Assembly (NCBI RefSeq): GCF_021533215.1
Contig: NZ_JAJNKA010000003.1
Span: forward strand, 1-64,000
Length of the DNA: 64,000 bases
From: Portibacter lacus
GTDB taxonomy: Bacteria > Bacteroidota > Bacteroidia > Chitinophagales > Saprospiraceae
Direction: 5' to 3'
Below, piece by piece: positions 8,391 through 17,528 of the stretch; position 1 is the first letter of the stretch, and the number at the start of each line of letters is the position of its first letter. The position numbers and the translations under genes are program-made. The notes below the pieces were generated by a model. The model made no database searches and had not been told where the DNA came from. It saw only the letters and a list, made by a program, of their open reading frames with translations.

Positions 8391-8407
8391 CCCATATGCG
8401 GTATTGT
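8391..8407 (+). promoter_or_regulatory. Repeated motif CCCATATGnGGTATTGT, copy 2
   Basis: CCCATATGCGGTATTGT is a 16 of 17 match to the motif at 7635-7651. It sits 34 bases after the response regulator and about 95 bases before the LytTR gene, an operator-like position. Confidence 0.4.
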
Positions 8408-8501
8408 CTCTCTTCACTTTCACCCTTATTTTTGTTTTATAACATTTGACCTCTTCCTACCCAAGAAGTTAATCAATTTATAACACTCTAAACCTTTTAC
8501 A

Positions 8502-8909
8502 ATGTCAAGTAATAGCAATGGAAATGCTGTTGCCAAGGTGGTACCTTTATCTGGCTTACAAAAGTACAGACCCACCATTTCTGAGCAAATAGCAATTCCC
8601 TCTGTCAATAAAATTGACCTCGTTCTTGTAAGCAGAATTGTTTCATTAAATGCAAGGAGTAATTATACTGAAATACATTTCATAGATGGGAAATCTGTCT
8701 TAACTGCTTTTACCTTAAAAAGGTATGAAGAAAAACTAAATAAGCAAGCATTTATCAGAGTCCATAGTGGCTATATCATCCAGCTTAAATATGTAAAATC
8801 TTATAACAAATTAACCAACAAAATCACCCTTCTTAACAAGCAAGAGATACCCGTTTCAAGGAGCCGAAAACAGGCCTTGATGAATTACTTCGATCAATTT
8901 AAAATATAA
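8502..8909 (+). CDS. Stand-alone LytTR DNA-binding protein
   Basis: A 135-residue protein whose residues about 38-133 form a LytTR domain: 'IVSLNARSNYTEIHF', 'FIRVHSGYIIQLKYVKSY', 'IPVSRSRKQALMNYF'. It has no receiver domain; the first 35 residues are low-complexity. LytTR proteins bind direct repeats and regulate exported or virulence-type products. It lies 44 bases before, and in the same orientation as, a giant secreted protein, and may regulate it. Two similar stand-alone LytTR genes lie beside other large secreted proteins in this window (19893 and 45992). Confidence 0.88.
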   Translation: MSSNSNGNAVAKVVPLSGLQKYRPTISEQIAIPSVNKIDLVLVSRIVSLNARSNYTEIHFIDGKSVLTAFTLKRYEEKLNKQAFIRVHSGYIIQLKYVKSYNKLTNKITLLNKQEIPVSRSRKQALMNYFDQFKI

Positions 8910-8953
8910 GCAAGAGGCTTCGGATAAATCTTTACACTTAAACTAATAATGTT

Positions 8954-11900
8954 ATGAAATTTAACTATTACACTAAATTCGTATACCTTCTCACATTTAT
9001 AATTAGTATTCAAACCATCCAAGCACAATTCACACAGTGGGAGCAATATGAGTCCAGTGACTATTTTGCGAAAATGGAATTTTATATGAATGATCCAGAA
9101 GCTGGAAGTTGTTCGTTCTATAGGTTGGACTACAATTTTTATGTGGTTGGATATAGCACAGATTTTGGTAGCAAAACCACCCAACCTATATTACCTTTTG
9201 CTGGTCAGCACCATTTAGAAGTGGGACCTGGTAGGACACATGATGTGTCAGGTTCTTATAACGCCTATGGATCCATCTGCAGTATTTATGAGCAGAGCGA
9301 CGATGTTTCTATTTCAACCGACCTTCCTTATCCACCCGGTAATTTTCAGGCAACATATTTAGAGAATGGTGGGGTAACCCTCGACTGGACCAACAATACT
9401 GAAATTCCTAACGCATTACATACCATAAAACTTCAATATGGACAAACCATACTTAATTTGCCTGGAGGAACAGACACACATACCTTTACAGATTGCTTGC
9501 CTGCGTCTACGCAATTCATATGGCGAGTCATATTTGACGGGACAGTGGCAGATTCTACTTATACTGTAACAGGTGATCCTTCAGTTTACACTATTCCTAA
9601 TCCACGACCATTGCCTCCACCTCCATCTGGTGGTTATGGACAGATCAGCGGCACCATTAAAACCACTTCTGGTGCTGGGGTAGGAGGCGTTATAGTGAAA
9701 GCAACCTTAATGAATAACAATGACCTCGGGGGATGTTGGCCTCCAGAGTATCTAAGTCAACCATCACAAGGATCGGGTGCTTTTAACATTCCAGATATTT
9801 ATTATGATCCTGACGGTCCAGCTGCACAATACCGAGTAGAGGCATTTTTACCTGGGCATCAATTCCGTTATCCTAATGCATCTAGCATGGATAGTGTAAT
9901 AGATTATTCGTTGACATCGGGTCTTCATAATTTCAATGATGCGAATTTTATAGATATTACTTCCTATGTGATTAGTGGAAGTGTTACTTCAAGTTTATTT
10001 GGTTGTGGCGTGGAAGATGTGACCATACTTGAAGCCCCTGGGGGAAACTCTGGGATTATTCCTGTTAAAACTGCAGCAGATGGAACCTTCGAATTAGTTG
10101 TTCCAGAAGGGAATAAAACTTATCAAATAAAGGCTAGTTATCGATTAGGATCTATAGCTGACTCTATTATAAGCATTACAATAGCTGAAGAAGATGTAGG
10201 TGGAGCAGATTTTATACACACCGCCAGTGAGACATTGAGCGGTTTCGTAGGTGCAGGATGTAATGAATATCTAGGAGAGACTTCGATAGAGGTACGCGCA
10301 CCAGAAAGTGGATGCTTGATAACGACCATTAATCCTAATGCTAATGGATATTACAGCATAGAATTACCTGCACGACCTTTAGAAGTGGAGGTTACGGGAA
10401 TTACATTGGACCCATCTTCTGGACTAGATGAAGGAGAGGTGCTCTCTGGATTTGGTGGGGTTGTGGAAACTGAATTTGATTCCGCTCAAGTTATTGATTT
10501 TGTGTTTCGAAAGCCGTTATCATTAGATGTGCAGGGATTACCTGGATTAAGTTGTGCTGCAATACCGCATCCTATTATCGAACAGGGAAAGTCATATTTT
10601 CTCACTTTAAGAGTGACCGAAGGTGACAATTGCCCGGTAGATACTGGAAAAGTTGTGGTATTTGACAACATTAGTGCCTCTGGGGTTGTGGGGCAGATTT
10701 TAGACTCGGTTGTCATCTCTAATGGATTAGCGATATATGAATTAAAACCTGGAGATCCTAATTTTTTTGGGGATCATCTGAAAGACATTACTTTTCAAGC
10801 TATTGCAGGAGAAGAGATGACACAGGTGACTAAGATGGCAATTGTGACAGGTGCTATTCAAAGTGGTAACAATTTTACTACAGCGGCTCCTACAGAATTA
10901 CCATTTCTTATACTTAGGGATCCACCAGGTGATGGGAGTTACGCCAGTTTTTCAGAAGAGAGTGTGACGACTATTGGTCAGAGCTATTCCACTCAAGTTG
11001 GCGGCGGCGTGAAAGTATGGGCAGAAGCGAAAGTTGGAACTGAAATTTTTGGTTTAGAGCTTTGGGGGCAGATAGGTGGTTCGTTCGAAATTAATAGTTC
11101 TAAATCCACTACAGATGAATTTGTGCTTGAAATTTCTAATTCCCAAACATTTAGCACAGCAGATGATGTCAATGTGATCGGTGAAAAAGGAGATGTATTT
11201 GTTGGAGCGGCAGTTAACTTTATTTATGCAAGAGCGAAAACTTTGGATTTTGACCTTCAAGCTTGTGCGCTAACACAAGATACATTGCTAATGTTGAATG
11301 CTAATGGATTCGAAACTACTTTTATCTATACAGAAAACTATATTCGAAGTAATGTAATTCCGACTAGGCAATTGATAGCGAATAATGAAAGCTTGGAAGA
11401 TTCTGTCCGCTACCGAGCCGCAAATGATATTAAATTATGGGAGCAGGTGCTTCAGCTTAATCAGGAATTGAAAGAAGAAGCGTTATCAACTGCAGAGAAT
11501 TATTCTTGGGATAGCCAAGTTGGTTCAATCGAGCAATCCAAGTCAATATCTGTGACAAAGTCTAAAACATTAGAATTTACTACGCAGATTGATGTTGGAG
11601 TGGCTGCAGAAGTAGGGTTCGAATTTATGAATAATGGAGTGACAGCAGGAGTAGATGTCAATTTCCAAACCACAATGGGTGAAGTAAGAACATTTGAAAG
11701 CGCGAGTGTGACGACGACTACATTTCATCTTGAAGATGGAAATCAGGATAATGCTTTTTCAGTCGATGTGGCAGAAGATGCAGTTTTTGGCACACCAGTT
11801 TTTAAAACCTTAGGTGGTCAAACCTCCTGTCCCCATGAGGAGGGAACTCAAGAACTGGACAATATGACTCTTTTTGCATTGAATCCAGTAGAAGTGGTTG

Positions 11901-14677
11901 AATCTGGTAATGATGCCTTTTTTACTTTTGAAATTATCAGCAACAGCTTCGATAATAATCCAAGAAAATATTTCTTAGAACTCAATCCACAATCGACGAA
12001 TGGAGCAGAAGTGTTCTTCGGCAGCAACAATTTTACACAGCCCATTTTGATTTCTGAGATATATCCGGGCTCCACAACCATTGGACCTATAAGAGTGACC
12101 AGGCCTAATAATTTACTTCAATATGATTTCGAGGGAATTGAATTTTATTTATATCCCAATTGTAATAGTGATTATACTTTGTCAGATATCGTCAGTGTTG
12201 CCAATGTATCAGCTTACTTTAACAGTCCTTGCAGTAATATTGACATGTCGGCACCACTAGATGAATGGCAAGTATTGCAGAATAGTGATCAGCTTTTAGT
12301 AACCATGAGCGGTTATGATTTAAGTAATGATTTTGATAAGGTTATTATGCAATACAAAGCAAAAGGATCCTCTAATTGGCTAACTAGTAATGTTGAACGT
12401 CTTAAATCTGAATTGCTTGTGGGGTCCACAACAGTTCCTTGGGATCTGACAAATATCAAAGATGGCGAATATGACATTCGTTTTCGATTAAATTGTGGCA
12501 CGACCTTTTCTTTTTCAAACAGAACACGTGGAATTATCGACCGGACTGCCCCAAGAGTTTTTGGAATTGAGAATCCTGCTAACGACAGATACTTGCCAGG
12601 AAAGGAAATTTCAGTCCAGTTTCACGAAGACTTAGATTGCAGTGTGTTGACGCAAGGAAACATCTATTTAAAGAAAATTCCAGAAAATCAACTTGTCGCC
12701 ATTTCAACAGTTTGTATCGGGGGGAAGGTAAATATCGTTTTACAAGAAGAGATTGGTGAATTGTACAACCAAGCATTTGAAGTTGGTTTAATAGGGGTTA
12801 CTGATCTACAGGGAAATGAACGATCTGATACTGTCCAATGGGAATTTGTTGTAAGCGAACCAGATAAAGATCGTGATGGTGTTTCAGACACAAAAGACAG
12901 ATGTCCGGATGGAAACGATTTTTTAGATTCTGATATGGATGGTCTACCGGATGATTGTGATTGTTTACCGGATGTCGCAACTAATGGTCGCCTTTTCTCT
13001 AAAGCAGCAATGGACTTTGATGGAGTTGATGATCATTTGAGTGTTGCACATAACAACACACTAAACCCAGGTGCTAACGTTTCATTTACCTTTGAGGCTT
13101 GGGTGAAAATTGAATCTTCTCAAGGACCTCTAACAATACTTTCGAAAGGTAGTGGAACATCAACAACAAATTCCTACATTTTTAGCATTTGGCAGAATAA
13201 AGTGGCTCTGAATATTGGTGATGCTGGTTCTAACAACACATGGATGTATTCTGATTCTGATGTGAAATTAAAAAAGTGGACCCATTTAGCAGTAGCTTAT
13301 GATCATACTAATGGTGTATTCACCTTTTTTCAAGATGGTATTAAAGACGGTGAACGTACTATAACACATGGGTTCTCATCTAATACAAATCCTTTATTGA
13401 TTGGCAATCAGGGTGTAGATTGTAATTGTAATTACTTTAATGGTCAATTGGATGAGCTTAGAATGTGGAACGTAGCCAAGACTGAAGCTGGATTACAAGC
13501 AATGATGAACCAAGAATTAAGTGGAAGTGAATTGAATTTAATTGCATATTATAATTTTAATGAGGGAACTGCTTTTGGAAACAATACGGACTTGACCCAG
13601 GTAAGAGAGCATTCTCCAAATGCTTTAAGTGCTGATTTGATTAATTTCGATCAGCAAAATATCAAGTCAAATTGGGTAAATGGTCCTGTTAGGGAATTAA
13701 ACATTGCTTATGAATTATGCAAAAGTTGTCCTGACACAAGTAACGTACTTCTTGATTTTGACATGGTCGACGATTATATTCATATAAATAACCATCCTGA
13801 TCTTATACCGACTAGTGCTAATACAATAACTTTTGAAGCCTGGATTTTTCCGAATAATAGTGCCAGTGCTCAAAGGATTTTAGAATCTTCAGATGGCATA
13901 TTTAATAACCAATTTCAGATGTACTTGAACGAAGATAGTAAGATTTACATTTTGGGCCTTAATTTTTCTTCGGTGACTTCACATAAAACAATAGAAAGTG
14001 AGCAATGGACACACATCGCTATTGCTTTCGACCAAAATGCGTGCTATGTGTACATTAATGGAATTTTAGATATAGTACAAAGTTTCAATGTAGGAACGAC
14101 AAACAAGGGATTCCCAATCATAGTTGGTAATCATGGAGGAAGTGGTCCTGCTAATCAAGGTTTTAATGGTCGGATGGATGACATTCGCTTTTGGAATCAC
14201 AGAAGAACAGCAGAGGAAATAAAAGACAATCTTCAGAAGGAGTTAACAGGTGAAGAAAGCGGTTTGTTAGCTTATTACAATTTCAATACTGGTAAGGCGG
14301 GACAAGACAATAGTGCATCTAATATACAGATAGATGCCAGTGGGAATGGCCACGATGGAGTTCTAGTTGGATTTTCACTAAATGGCAGCAAGTCAAATTA
14401 TCTTACCAGCCCTTTTAATTTTAGCGACGGCGACAGAGATGGACTTCCTGATGTTTGCGACAATTGCTCTGCTGTTAAACAATTGACAATAGACAATTCA
14501 CTGATAGACGGTGTGTATCGAGCAAGTGAAAAAATTATTTTAGGCAATGGATTATCAATGCCTGCCAACGCAAATTTGACTTTAAGATCACCAATTGTTC
14601 ACGTCAATCAGCCAATTCAAACATCCTCGTCAGCAACCATAACTATTATGCCGACACCATGTGATGAAGAAGAATAG
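8954..14677 (+). CDS. Giant secreted multidomain protein with LamG and thrombospondin type-3 repeats
   Basis: A 1907-residue protein with a signal peptide ending near 'IQTIQAQ'. Visible regions are a fibronectin-III-like module (about 120-215), a Pro-rich linker, and three carboxypeptidase-regulatory-like modules (about 229-515; 'ISGTIKTTSGAGVGGVIV'). Then come a long unassigned middle, Ca-binding TSP3 repeats ('DKDRDGVSDTKDRCPDG', about 1300-1335), and two LamG/concanavalin-like domains (about 1350-1535 and 1596-1776, each starting 'DFDgvDD' and ending 'G.LDELRmWN..kt'). A last TSP3-like unit reads 'DGDRDGLPDVCDNC'. The tail 'PTPCDEEE' is not a standard T9SS sorting domain. It is likely a surface or extracellular adhesin; ligand unknown. 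The preceding LytTR gene may control it. Confidence 0.85.
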   Translation: MKFNYYTKFVYLLTFIISIQTIQAQFTQWEQYESSDYFAKMEFYMNDPEAGSCSFYRLDYNFYVVGYSTDFGSKTTQPILPFAGQHHLEVGPGRTHDVSGSYNAYGSICSIYEQSDDVSISTDLPYPPGNFQATYLENGGVTLDWTNNTEIPNALHTIKLQYGQTILNLPGGTDTHTFTDCLPASTQFIWRVIFDGTVADSTYTVTGDPSVYTIPNPRPLPPPPSGGYGQISGTIKTTSGAGVGGVIVKATLMNNNDLGGCWPPEYLSQPSQGSGAFNIPDIYYDPDGPAAQYRVEAFLPGHQFRYPNASSMDSVIDYSLTSGLHNFNDANFIDITSYVISGSVTSSLFGCGVEDVTILEAPGGNSGIIPVKTAADGTFELVVPEGNKTYQIKASYRLGSIADSIISITIAEEDVGGADFIHTASETLSGFVGAGCNEYLGETSIEVRAPESGCLITTINPNANGYYSIELPARPLEVEVTGITLDPSSGLDEGEVLSGFGGVVETEFDSAQVIDFVFRKPLSLDVQGLPGLSCAAIPHPIIEQGKSYFLTLRVTEGDNCPVDTGKVVVFDNISASGVVGQILDSVVISNGLAIYELKPGDPNFFGDHLKDITFQAIAGEEMTQVTKMAIVTGAIQSGNNFTTAAPTELPFLILRDPPGDGSYASFSEESVTTIGQSYSTQVGGGVKVWAEAKVGTEIFGLELWGQIGGSFEINSSKSTTDEFVLEISNSQTFSTADDVNVIGEKGDVFVGAAVNFIYARAKTLDFDLQACALTQDTLLMLNANGFETTFIYTENYIRSNVIPTRQLIANNESLEDSVRYRAANDIKLWEQVLQLNQELKEEALSTAENYSWDSQVGSIEQSKSISVTKSKTLEFTTQIDVGVAAEVGFEFMNNGVTAGVDVNFQTTMGEVRTFESASVTTTTFHLEDGNQDNAFSVDVAEDAVFGTPVFKTLGGQTSCPHEEGTQELDNMTLFALNPVEVVESGNDAFFTFEIISNSFDNNPRKYFLELNPQSTNGAEVFFGSNNFTQPILISEIYPGSTTIGPIRVTRPNNLLQYDFEGIEFYLYPNCNSDYTLSDIVSVANVSAYFNSPCSNIDMSAPLDEWQVLQNSDQLLVTMSGYDLSNDFDKVIMQYKAKGSSNWLTSNVERLKSELLVGSTTVPWDLTNIKDGEYDIRFRLNCGTTFSFSNRTRGIIDRTAPRVFGIENPANDRYLPGKEISVQFHEDLDCSVLTQGNIYLKKIPENQLVAISTVCIGGKVNIVLQEEIGELYNQAFEVGLIGVTDLQGNERSDTVQWEFVVSEPDKDRDGVSDTKDRCPDGNDFLDSDMDGLPDDCDCLPDVATNGRLFSKAAMDFDGVDDHLSVAHNNTLNPGANVSFTFEAWVKIESSQGPLTILSKGSGTSTTNSYIFSIWQNKVALNIGDAGSNNTWMYSDSDVKLKKWTHLAVAYDHTNGVFTFFQDGIKDGERTITHGFSSNTNPLLIGNQGVDCNCNYFNGQLDELRMWNVAKTEAGLQAMMNQELSGSELNLIAYYNFNEGTAFGNNTDLTQVREHSPNALSADLINFDQQNIKSNWVNGPVRELNIAYELCKSCPDTSNVLLDFDMVDDYIHINNHPDLIPTSANTITFEAWIFPNNSASAQRILESSDGIFNNQFQMYLNEDSKIYILGLNFSSVTSHKTIESEQWTHIAIAFDQNACYVYINGILDIVQSFNVGTTNKGFPIIVGNHGGSGPANQGFNGRMDDIRFWNHRRTAEEIKDNLQKELTGEESGLLAYYNFNTGKAGQDNSASNIQIDASGNGHDGVLVGFSLNGSKSNYLTSPFNFSDGDRDGLPDVCDNCSAVKQLTIDNSLIDGVYRASEKIILGNGLSMPANANLTLRSPIVHVNQPIQTSSSATITIMPTPCDEEE

Positions 14678-14700
14678 ATAGATTTTCATTCATAATTTAC

Positions 14701-14740
14701 TGCACCCTAATAAGATTTAATTAGGGTGTAGTTTTACTTT
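14701..14740 (+). terminator. Rho-independent terminator after the giant secreted protein
   Basis: TGCACCCTAAT and ATTAGGGTGTA form an 11-bp stem (one G-T) around a 9-base loop, followed by GTTTTACTTT. It begins 24 bases after the stop codon. Confidence 0.75.
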
Positions 14741-14868
14741 AATGAATCATTTTATATATTTTTTTATTGGAAAAGTATGAGTTCTATCCTCTCTAATGCA
14801 TCAAGTTTTAAAGGTGATGAGGTAAATTTTACACATCAAAGTTTGAAGTACCTAAAAAGTAATTTAAA

Positions 14869-15180
14869 CTATTCTTCTTTCTTTTTGATTGCTGGGTCTA
14901 TCGGCATAGGATGCAATTCCCGAAGCAGGTCATTAGAAGGCAGAATTCCCCAAAATTCAAATAACTGTGCTAAGTCATATCCCAATTTTTCTGAAGCAGT
15001 TCTTATAAATTCATCATCATCAATATCATATGGATCAAAGGTGGAGTCTCTCTTCACTTTTTCATAGTAAAAGCCATTGATTTTACGTAATCCTTCCCAC
15101 CCATACAAAGCCACAATATCAATATTCCTTGCAAATCCTCGAGATTGATATTGCAAGATATTTCCCGGTATATTGAAATT
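14869..15180 (-). pseudogene. Remnant of an M60-like (enhancin-type) metallopeptidase C-terminus
   Basis: The minus strand encodes about 100 residues without a proper start. 'FARNIDIVALYGWEGLRKIN' and 'DDEFIRTASEKLGYDLAQLF', then 'EFWGILPS', resemble the C-terminal part of M60/enhancin peptidases, where a helical region ends in a '.L.pfF..WG.ps' motif. The catalytic HExxH half is absent. The frame hits a stop about 10 codons upstream of the TTG at 15156. It reads as a fragment left at the edge of the accessory island. Family assignment is by remembered pattern only; it could be an unrelated short gene. Confidence 0.45.
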
Positions 15181-15298
15181 TTATACAACAAGAGCTATAA
15201 TAACAGCTCACATCAAAATAATTATTTCTCTTGCAACATGATGTACCACAAATCATTACATTGTCTATCTTTAAATAATATGTTACTTTTTGCACGGA

Positions 15299-15308
15299 CT
15301 GACGTCAG
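15299..15308. promoter_or_regulatory. Perfect palindrome CTGACGTCAG upstream of the antitoxin gene
   Basis: A 10-bp perfect palindrome, flanked by TTTTTGCA and TGCAGAAAA, 75 bases before the antitoxin ATG. It could be an operator for the excisionase-like antitoxin. The remainder of 15181-15360 shows no gene. Confidence 0.3.
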
Positions 15309-15360
15309 CTTTGCAGAAAAGATAAAATACAAGTAACTTTCATTTCGATTATTTCGTTTG

Positions 15361-15368
15361 TATATTTA
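15361..15368 (+). promoter_or_regulatory. Putative -7 box of the antitoxin/PIN operon
   Basis: TATATTTA is a 7 of 8 match to TAnnTTTG, 15 bases before the ATG at 15384, a spacing like those before the two HigBA operons. Confidence 0.3.
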
Positions 15369-15383
15369 AGTAGAATATTAAAT

Positions 15384-15836
15384 ATGGACGCGGTAAAGAA
15401 TAAAACAGGTAAATACGAACAACGACTAGCAAGTAAGTCTATGAACCAAATTAAGGCAACACTTGCTAAAACCAGTTCCAACAAACGTAAGGTTCAACTT
15501 ACGATCCAAGAATCAAAAGAAGTGATTGATATCCCAATTGAAGCTCTTTCCTTCTTAAAAGATATTCTAAGTATAATGGCTGAAGGAAACGATTTAATGA
15601 TAATTGAAAGGGATTCTGAAATGTCAACACAAGAAGCAGCTGACATACTAAATGTATCTCGACCTTATCTAGTAAAACTCCTTGAGACTGGTCAAATTCC
15701 TTTCAAAAAGGCAGGAACTCACAGAAGAGTCTTAGTTAAAGATATAATTAAATATAAATCCAAACTTCAAAGTGATAGAAGAAAAAATCTCAACTTGCTA
15801 GCTAAACAGGCACAAGAATTAAACCTTGGTTACTAG
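15384..15836 (+). CDS. Excisionase-like helix-turn-helix antitoxin of a PIN-domain TA pair
   Basis: A 150-residue protein. The N-terminal 80 residues are a helical region, and residues about 82-125 form an excisionase/MerR-like HTH ('MSTQEAADILNVSRPYLVKL', then 'IPFKKAGTHRRVLVKDI'). Proteins with this domain commonly precede PIN toxins of the VapC50-like type and act as their antitoxins. The stop codon overlaps the GTG start of the PIN gene by one base. The antitoxin is intact although its toxin is broken (see the next gene), so it survives as an orphan. Confidence 0.75.
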   Translation: MDAVKNKTGKYEQRLASKSMNQIKATLAKTSSNKRKVQLTIQESKEVIDIPIEALSFLKDILSIMAEGNDLMIIERDSEMSTQEAADILNVSRPYLVKLLETGQIPFKKAGTHRRVLVKDIIKYKSKLQSDRRKNLNLLAKQAQELNLGY

Positions 15837-16400
15837 TGATTGAAAAATCTATAATTATAGTAATACTAGATGCTAATGTTCTGTATCCAGCACCTTTACG
15901 AGACTTCCTTCTGAATTTAGCTGCCACTGAAATTTTTCAACCAAAATGGAATTCAACAATCCAACAAGAATGGAAATATAATCTATTGAAGAATAGGCCT
16001 GATTTAATAGAAAGACAAGTTTACAGAACGATCAAATTGATGGAATCAGCATTTCCCGAAGCATCAAGCAAAATCCAATTGGAGACAATAGATTAAATAG
16101 AAATCCCTGATGAGAATGATAAGCATGTGATTTCTTCCGCAATAGAGTCCAATTCCAACTACATTGTCACTTGGAATATAAAAGATTTCCCAAAAAAACA
16201 TCCTCCATCAATTATCAATAGAAGCCATCTAACCTGATAAATTTAATGAATCATTGATAAAAATTGATAAGGAGAAAGTAACTACAGCGTTTACAAATCA
16301 ACTATATTCATTAAAGAATCCAAAGCTATCGAACGATCAACTTTTACAAATTCGAAATAAAAACGGACTGAGGAAGATCGATACACAGCTTGAACTCTAA
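15836..16400 (+). pseudogene. Broken PIN-domain toxin (VapC50-like)
   Basis: The reading frame from the GTG at 15836 starts with the PIN signature 'VILDANVLYPAPLRDFLLNL' and continues through 'WNSTIQQEWKYNLL'. An in-frame TAA at 16094-16096 interrupts it. The same frame then resumes with the conserved acidic motif 'PDENDKHVISSAIE' and 'YIVTWNIKDFP'. Near 16235 it shifts into another frame that encodes a VapC50 C-terminal-like tail ('KEKVTTAFTNQLYSLKNP', ending 'IDTQLEL' at 16400). So a full-length ribonuclease toxin of about 187 residues has been lost to one nonsense and one frameshift change. Catalytic acidic residues are still recognisable on both sides of the stop. Confidence 0.8.
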
Positions 16401-16407
16401 ATTTCGC

Positions 16408-16468
16408 AAGCTAACAAGATGCGATCACTGAATACTCTTGTACTCAGGATGCATCAGAACTGTTATGC
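16408..16468 (+). repeat. attC candidate with two extrahelical bases
   Basis: GATGC(G)ATC(A)CTGA at about 16418-16431 pairs perfectly with TCAGGATGCATC at about 16444-16455 once the bracketed G and A are left unpaired. The loop is 12 bases. Outer boxes are AGCTAAC (16409-16415, 6 of 7 to RYYYAAC) and GTTATGC (16462-16468, close to GTTRRRY). About 60 bases in all, within the attC size range. Unpaired bases on one arm only are the feature integrases use for strand choice. It separates the antitoxin/PIN unit from the DUF1398/RibD unit. Confidence 0.6.
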
Positions 16469-16522
16469 GGCAGCTAAAAAAAGGCACAGAAATAAATTAA
16501 CATTTTAAAAATTGGACAAACA

Positions 16523-16915
16523 GTGTTTACAGTAGAACAAATCGAATTGGCTCATAGCAAAATAAAATCAGGAGCTGAATTTCCTAAATACATACAGGAC
16601 ATTAAGGAAATTGGGGTTGCCGCATTTGAAATTTGGGTTTTTGACAGCCACACAGAATATTTTGGCGCAAACGATTTTCAAACAAAATCTAAACCCAAAT
16701 ATGATAATCTGACAATTGCTTCAAATAGCGACAAAGACAAATTTAGCCAATATTTAAAAATTCACCAAAAAGGCGAAACAGACTATTTTACCTTTTGTAA
16801 ACATTGTGCTGAAACCGGAATTGAAAAATGGATTGTTGACCTTGATAAAATGACTTGTATCTATTATGACAAGGCTGAAAAAAAAATATTGATTGAAAAT
16901 GTGCCTTCTCTATAA
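16523..16915 (+). CDS. DUF1398 family protein
   Basis: A 130-residue protein with a GTG start. The layout and motifs ('EQIELAHSKIKSGAEFPKYI', 'GVAAFEIWVFDSHTEYFG', 'YFTFCKHCAETGIEKWIVDL', 'CIYYDKAEKKIL') match the DUF1398 (YbcV-like) family. Its members are small cytosolic proteins of unknown function sometimes labelled phage envelope-like. It is the first gene after the attC candidate and lies 25 bases before a RibD-like gene, so it is probably co-transcribed with it. No catalytic site is evident. Confidence 0.75.
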   Translation: MFTVEQIELAHSKIKSGAEFPKYIQDIKEIGVAAFEIWVFDSHTEYFGANDFQTKSKPKYDNLTIASNSDKDKFSQYLKIHQKGETDYFTFCKHCAETGIEKWIVDLDKMTCIYYDKAEKKILIENVPSL

Positions 16916-16940
16916 AAGCAAATAACCGCAAAAGAATAAT

Positions 16941-17528
16941 ATGAGAAAAGTAATTGCAGCACTCAATATGACACTTGATGGAAATTGCGACCACACAGCA
17001 GGAATTCCAGATGAAGAAGTACATCAGCATTATACAGAATTGTTAAGACAAGGTGAAGCAATTCTATACGGCAGAACAACTTATCAACTTATGGAATTTT
17101 GGCGAACGTTTTTAGAAAAACCTTTTGAACAAAAATCAATGAACGACTTTGCCAAAGCTATTGACAAAATTCCTAAAATCGTTTTTTCAAACACACTCAA
17201 AAATTTAGATTGGGAAAGTGCAGCCTTAGCAAAACTTGAATTAAAAGACGAAGTTGTTGAACTCAAACAACAATCGGGTAATGATATTTTTATAGGCAGT
17301 CGAAGTTTAATTATACAACTTTTGAACCTGAATTTAATTGATGAGTTCCAGCTTTGCATTTATCCTGTTATAGACAGAAAAGGTTTGCGATTATTTGAAG
17401 ACATTAACGACAGAATTATTTTAAATCTAATTAAGACTAAAATATTTAAAAGTGGAGCTGTAATACTTTATTATCAACCGAAAATGATTGACAAAGAAGA
17501 ACAACGAATCGCCAATATCACAAAATGA
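16941..17528 (+). CDS. Dihydrofolate reductase / RibD C-terminal domain family protein (first copy)
   Basis: A 195-residue protein with a RibD C-terminal (DHFR-like Rossmann) fold: 'MRKVIAALNMTLDGN' start, 'AILYGRTTYQLMEFW' nucleotide-binding segment, 'IPKIVFSNTLKNLDW', 'DIFIGSRSLIIQLLNLNLID' and a C-terminal 'SGAVILYY'. Such stand-alone proteins are predicted NADPH-dependent reductases of unknown substrate, often in accessory regions. The stop overlaps the ATG of the following NTF2-like pseudogene (ATGA). A paralogue lies at 17895. Sequence identity between the two is modest, so this is not a recent tandem duplication. Confidence 0.82.
   Translation: MRKVIAALNMTLDGNCDHTAGIPDEEVHQHYTELLRQGEAILYGRTTYQLMEFWRTFLEKPFEQKSMNDFAKAIDKIPKIVFSNTLKNLDWESAALAKLELKDEVVELKQQSGNDIFIGSRSLIIQLLNLNLIDEFQLCIYPVIDRKGLRLFEDINDRIILNLIKTKIFKSGAVILYYQPKMIDKEEQRIANITK

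Noticed and set aside
8954-14677. C-terminal T9SS sorting domain in the 1907-residue protein
   Set aside because: The tail ends in an acidic 'CDEEE' and lacks the 'YPNP' and final K/R-rich strand pattern seen in the CotH protein.
14777-15336. Plus-strand ORFs of 96 and 63 residues over the M60-like remnant
   Set aside because: They lie antisense to the better supported minus-strand fragment or are low-complexity and lack any recognisable motif.
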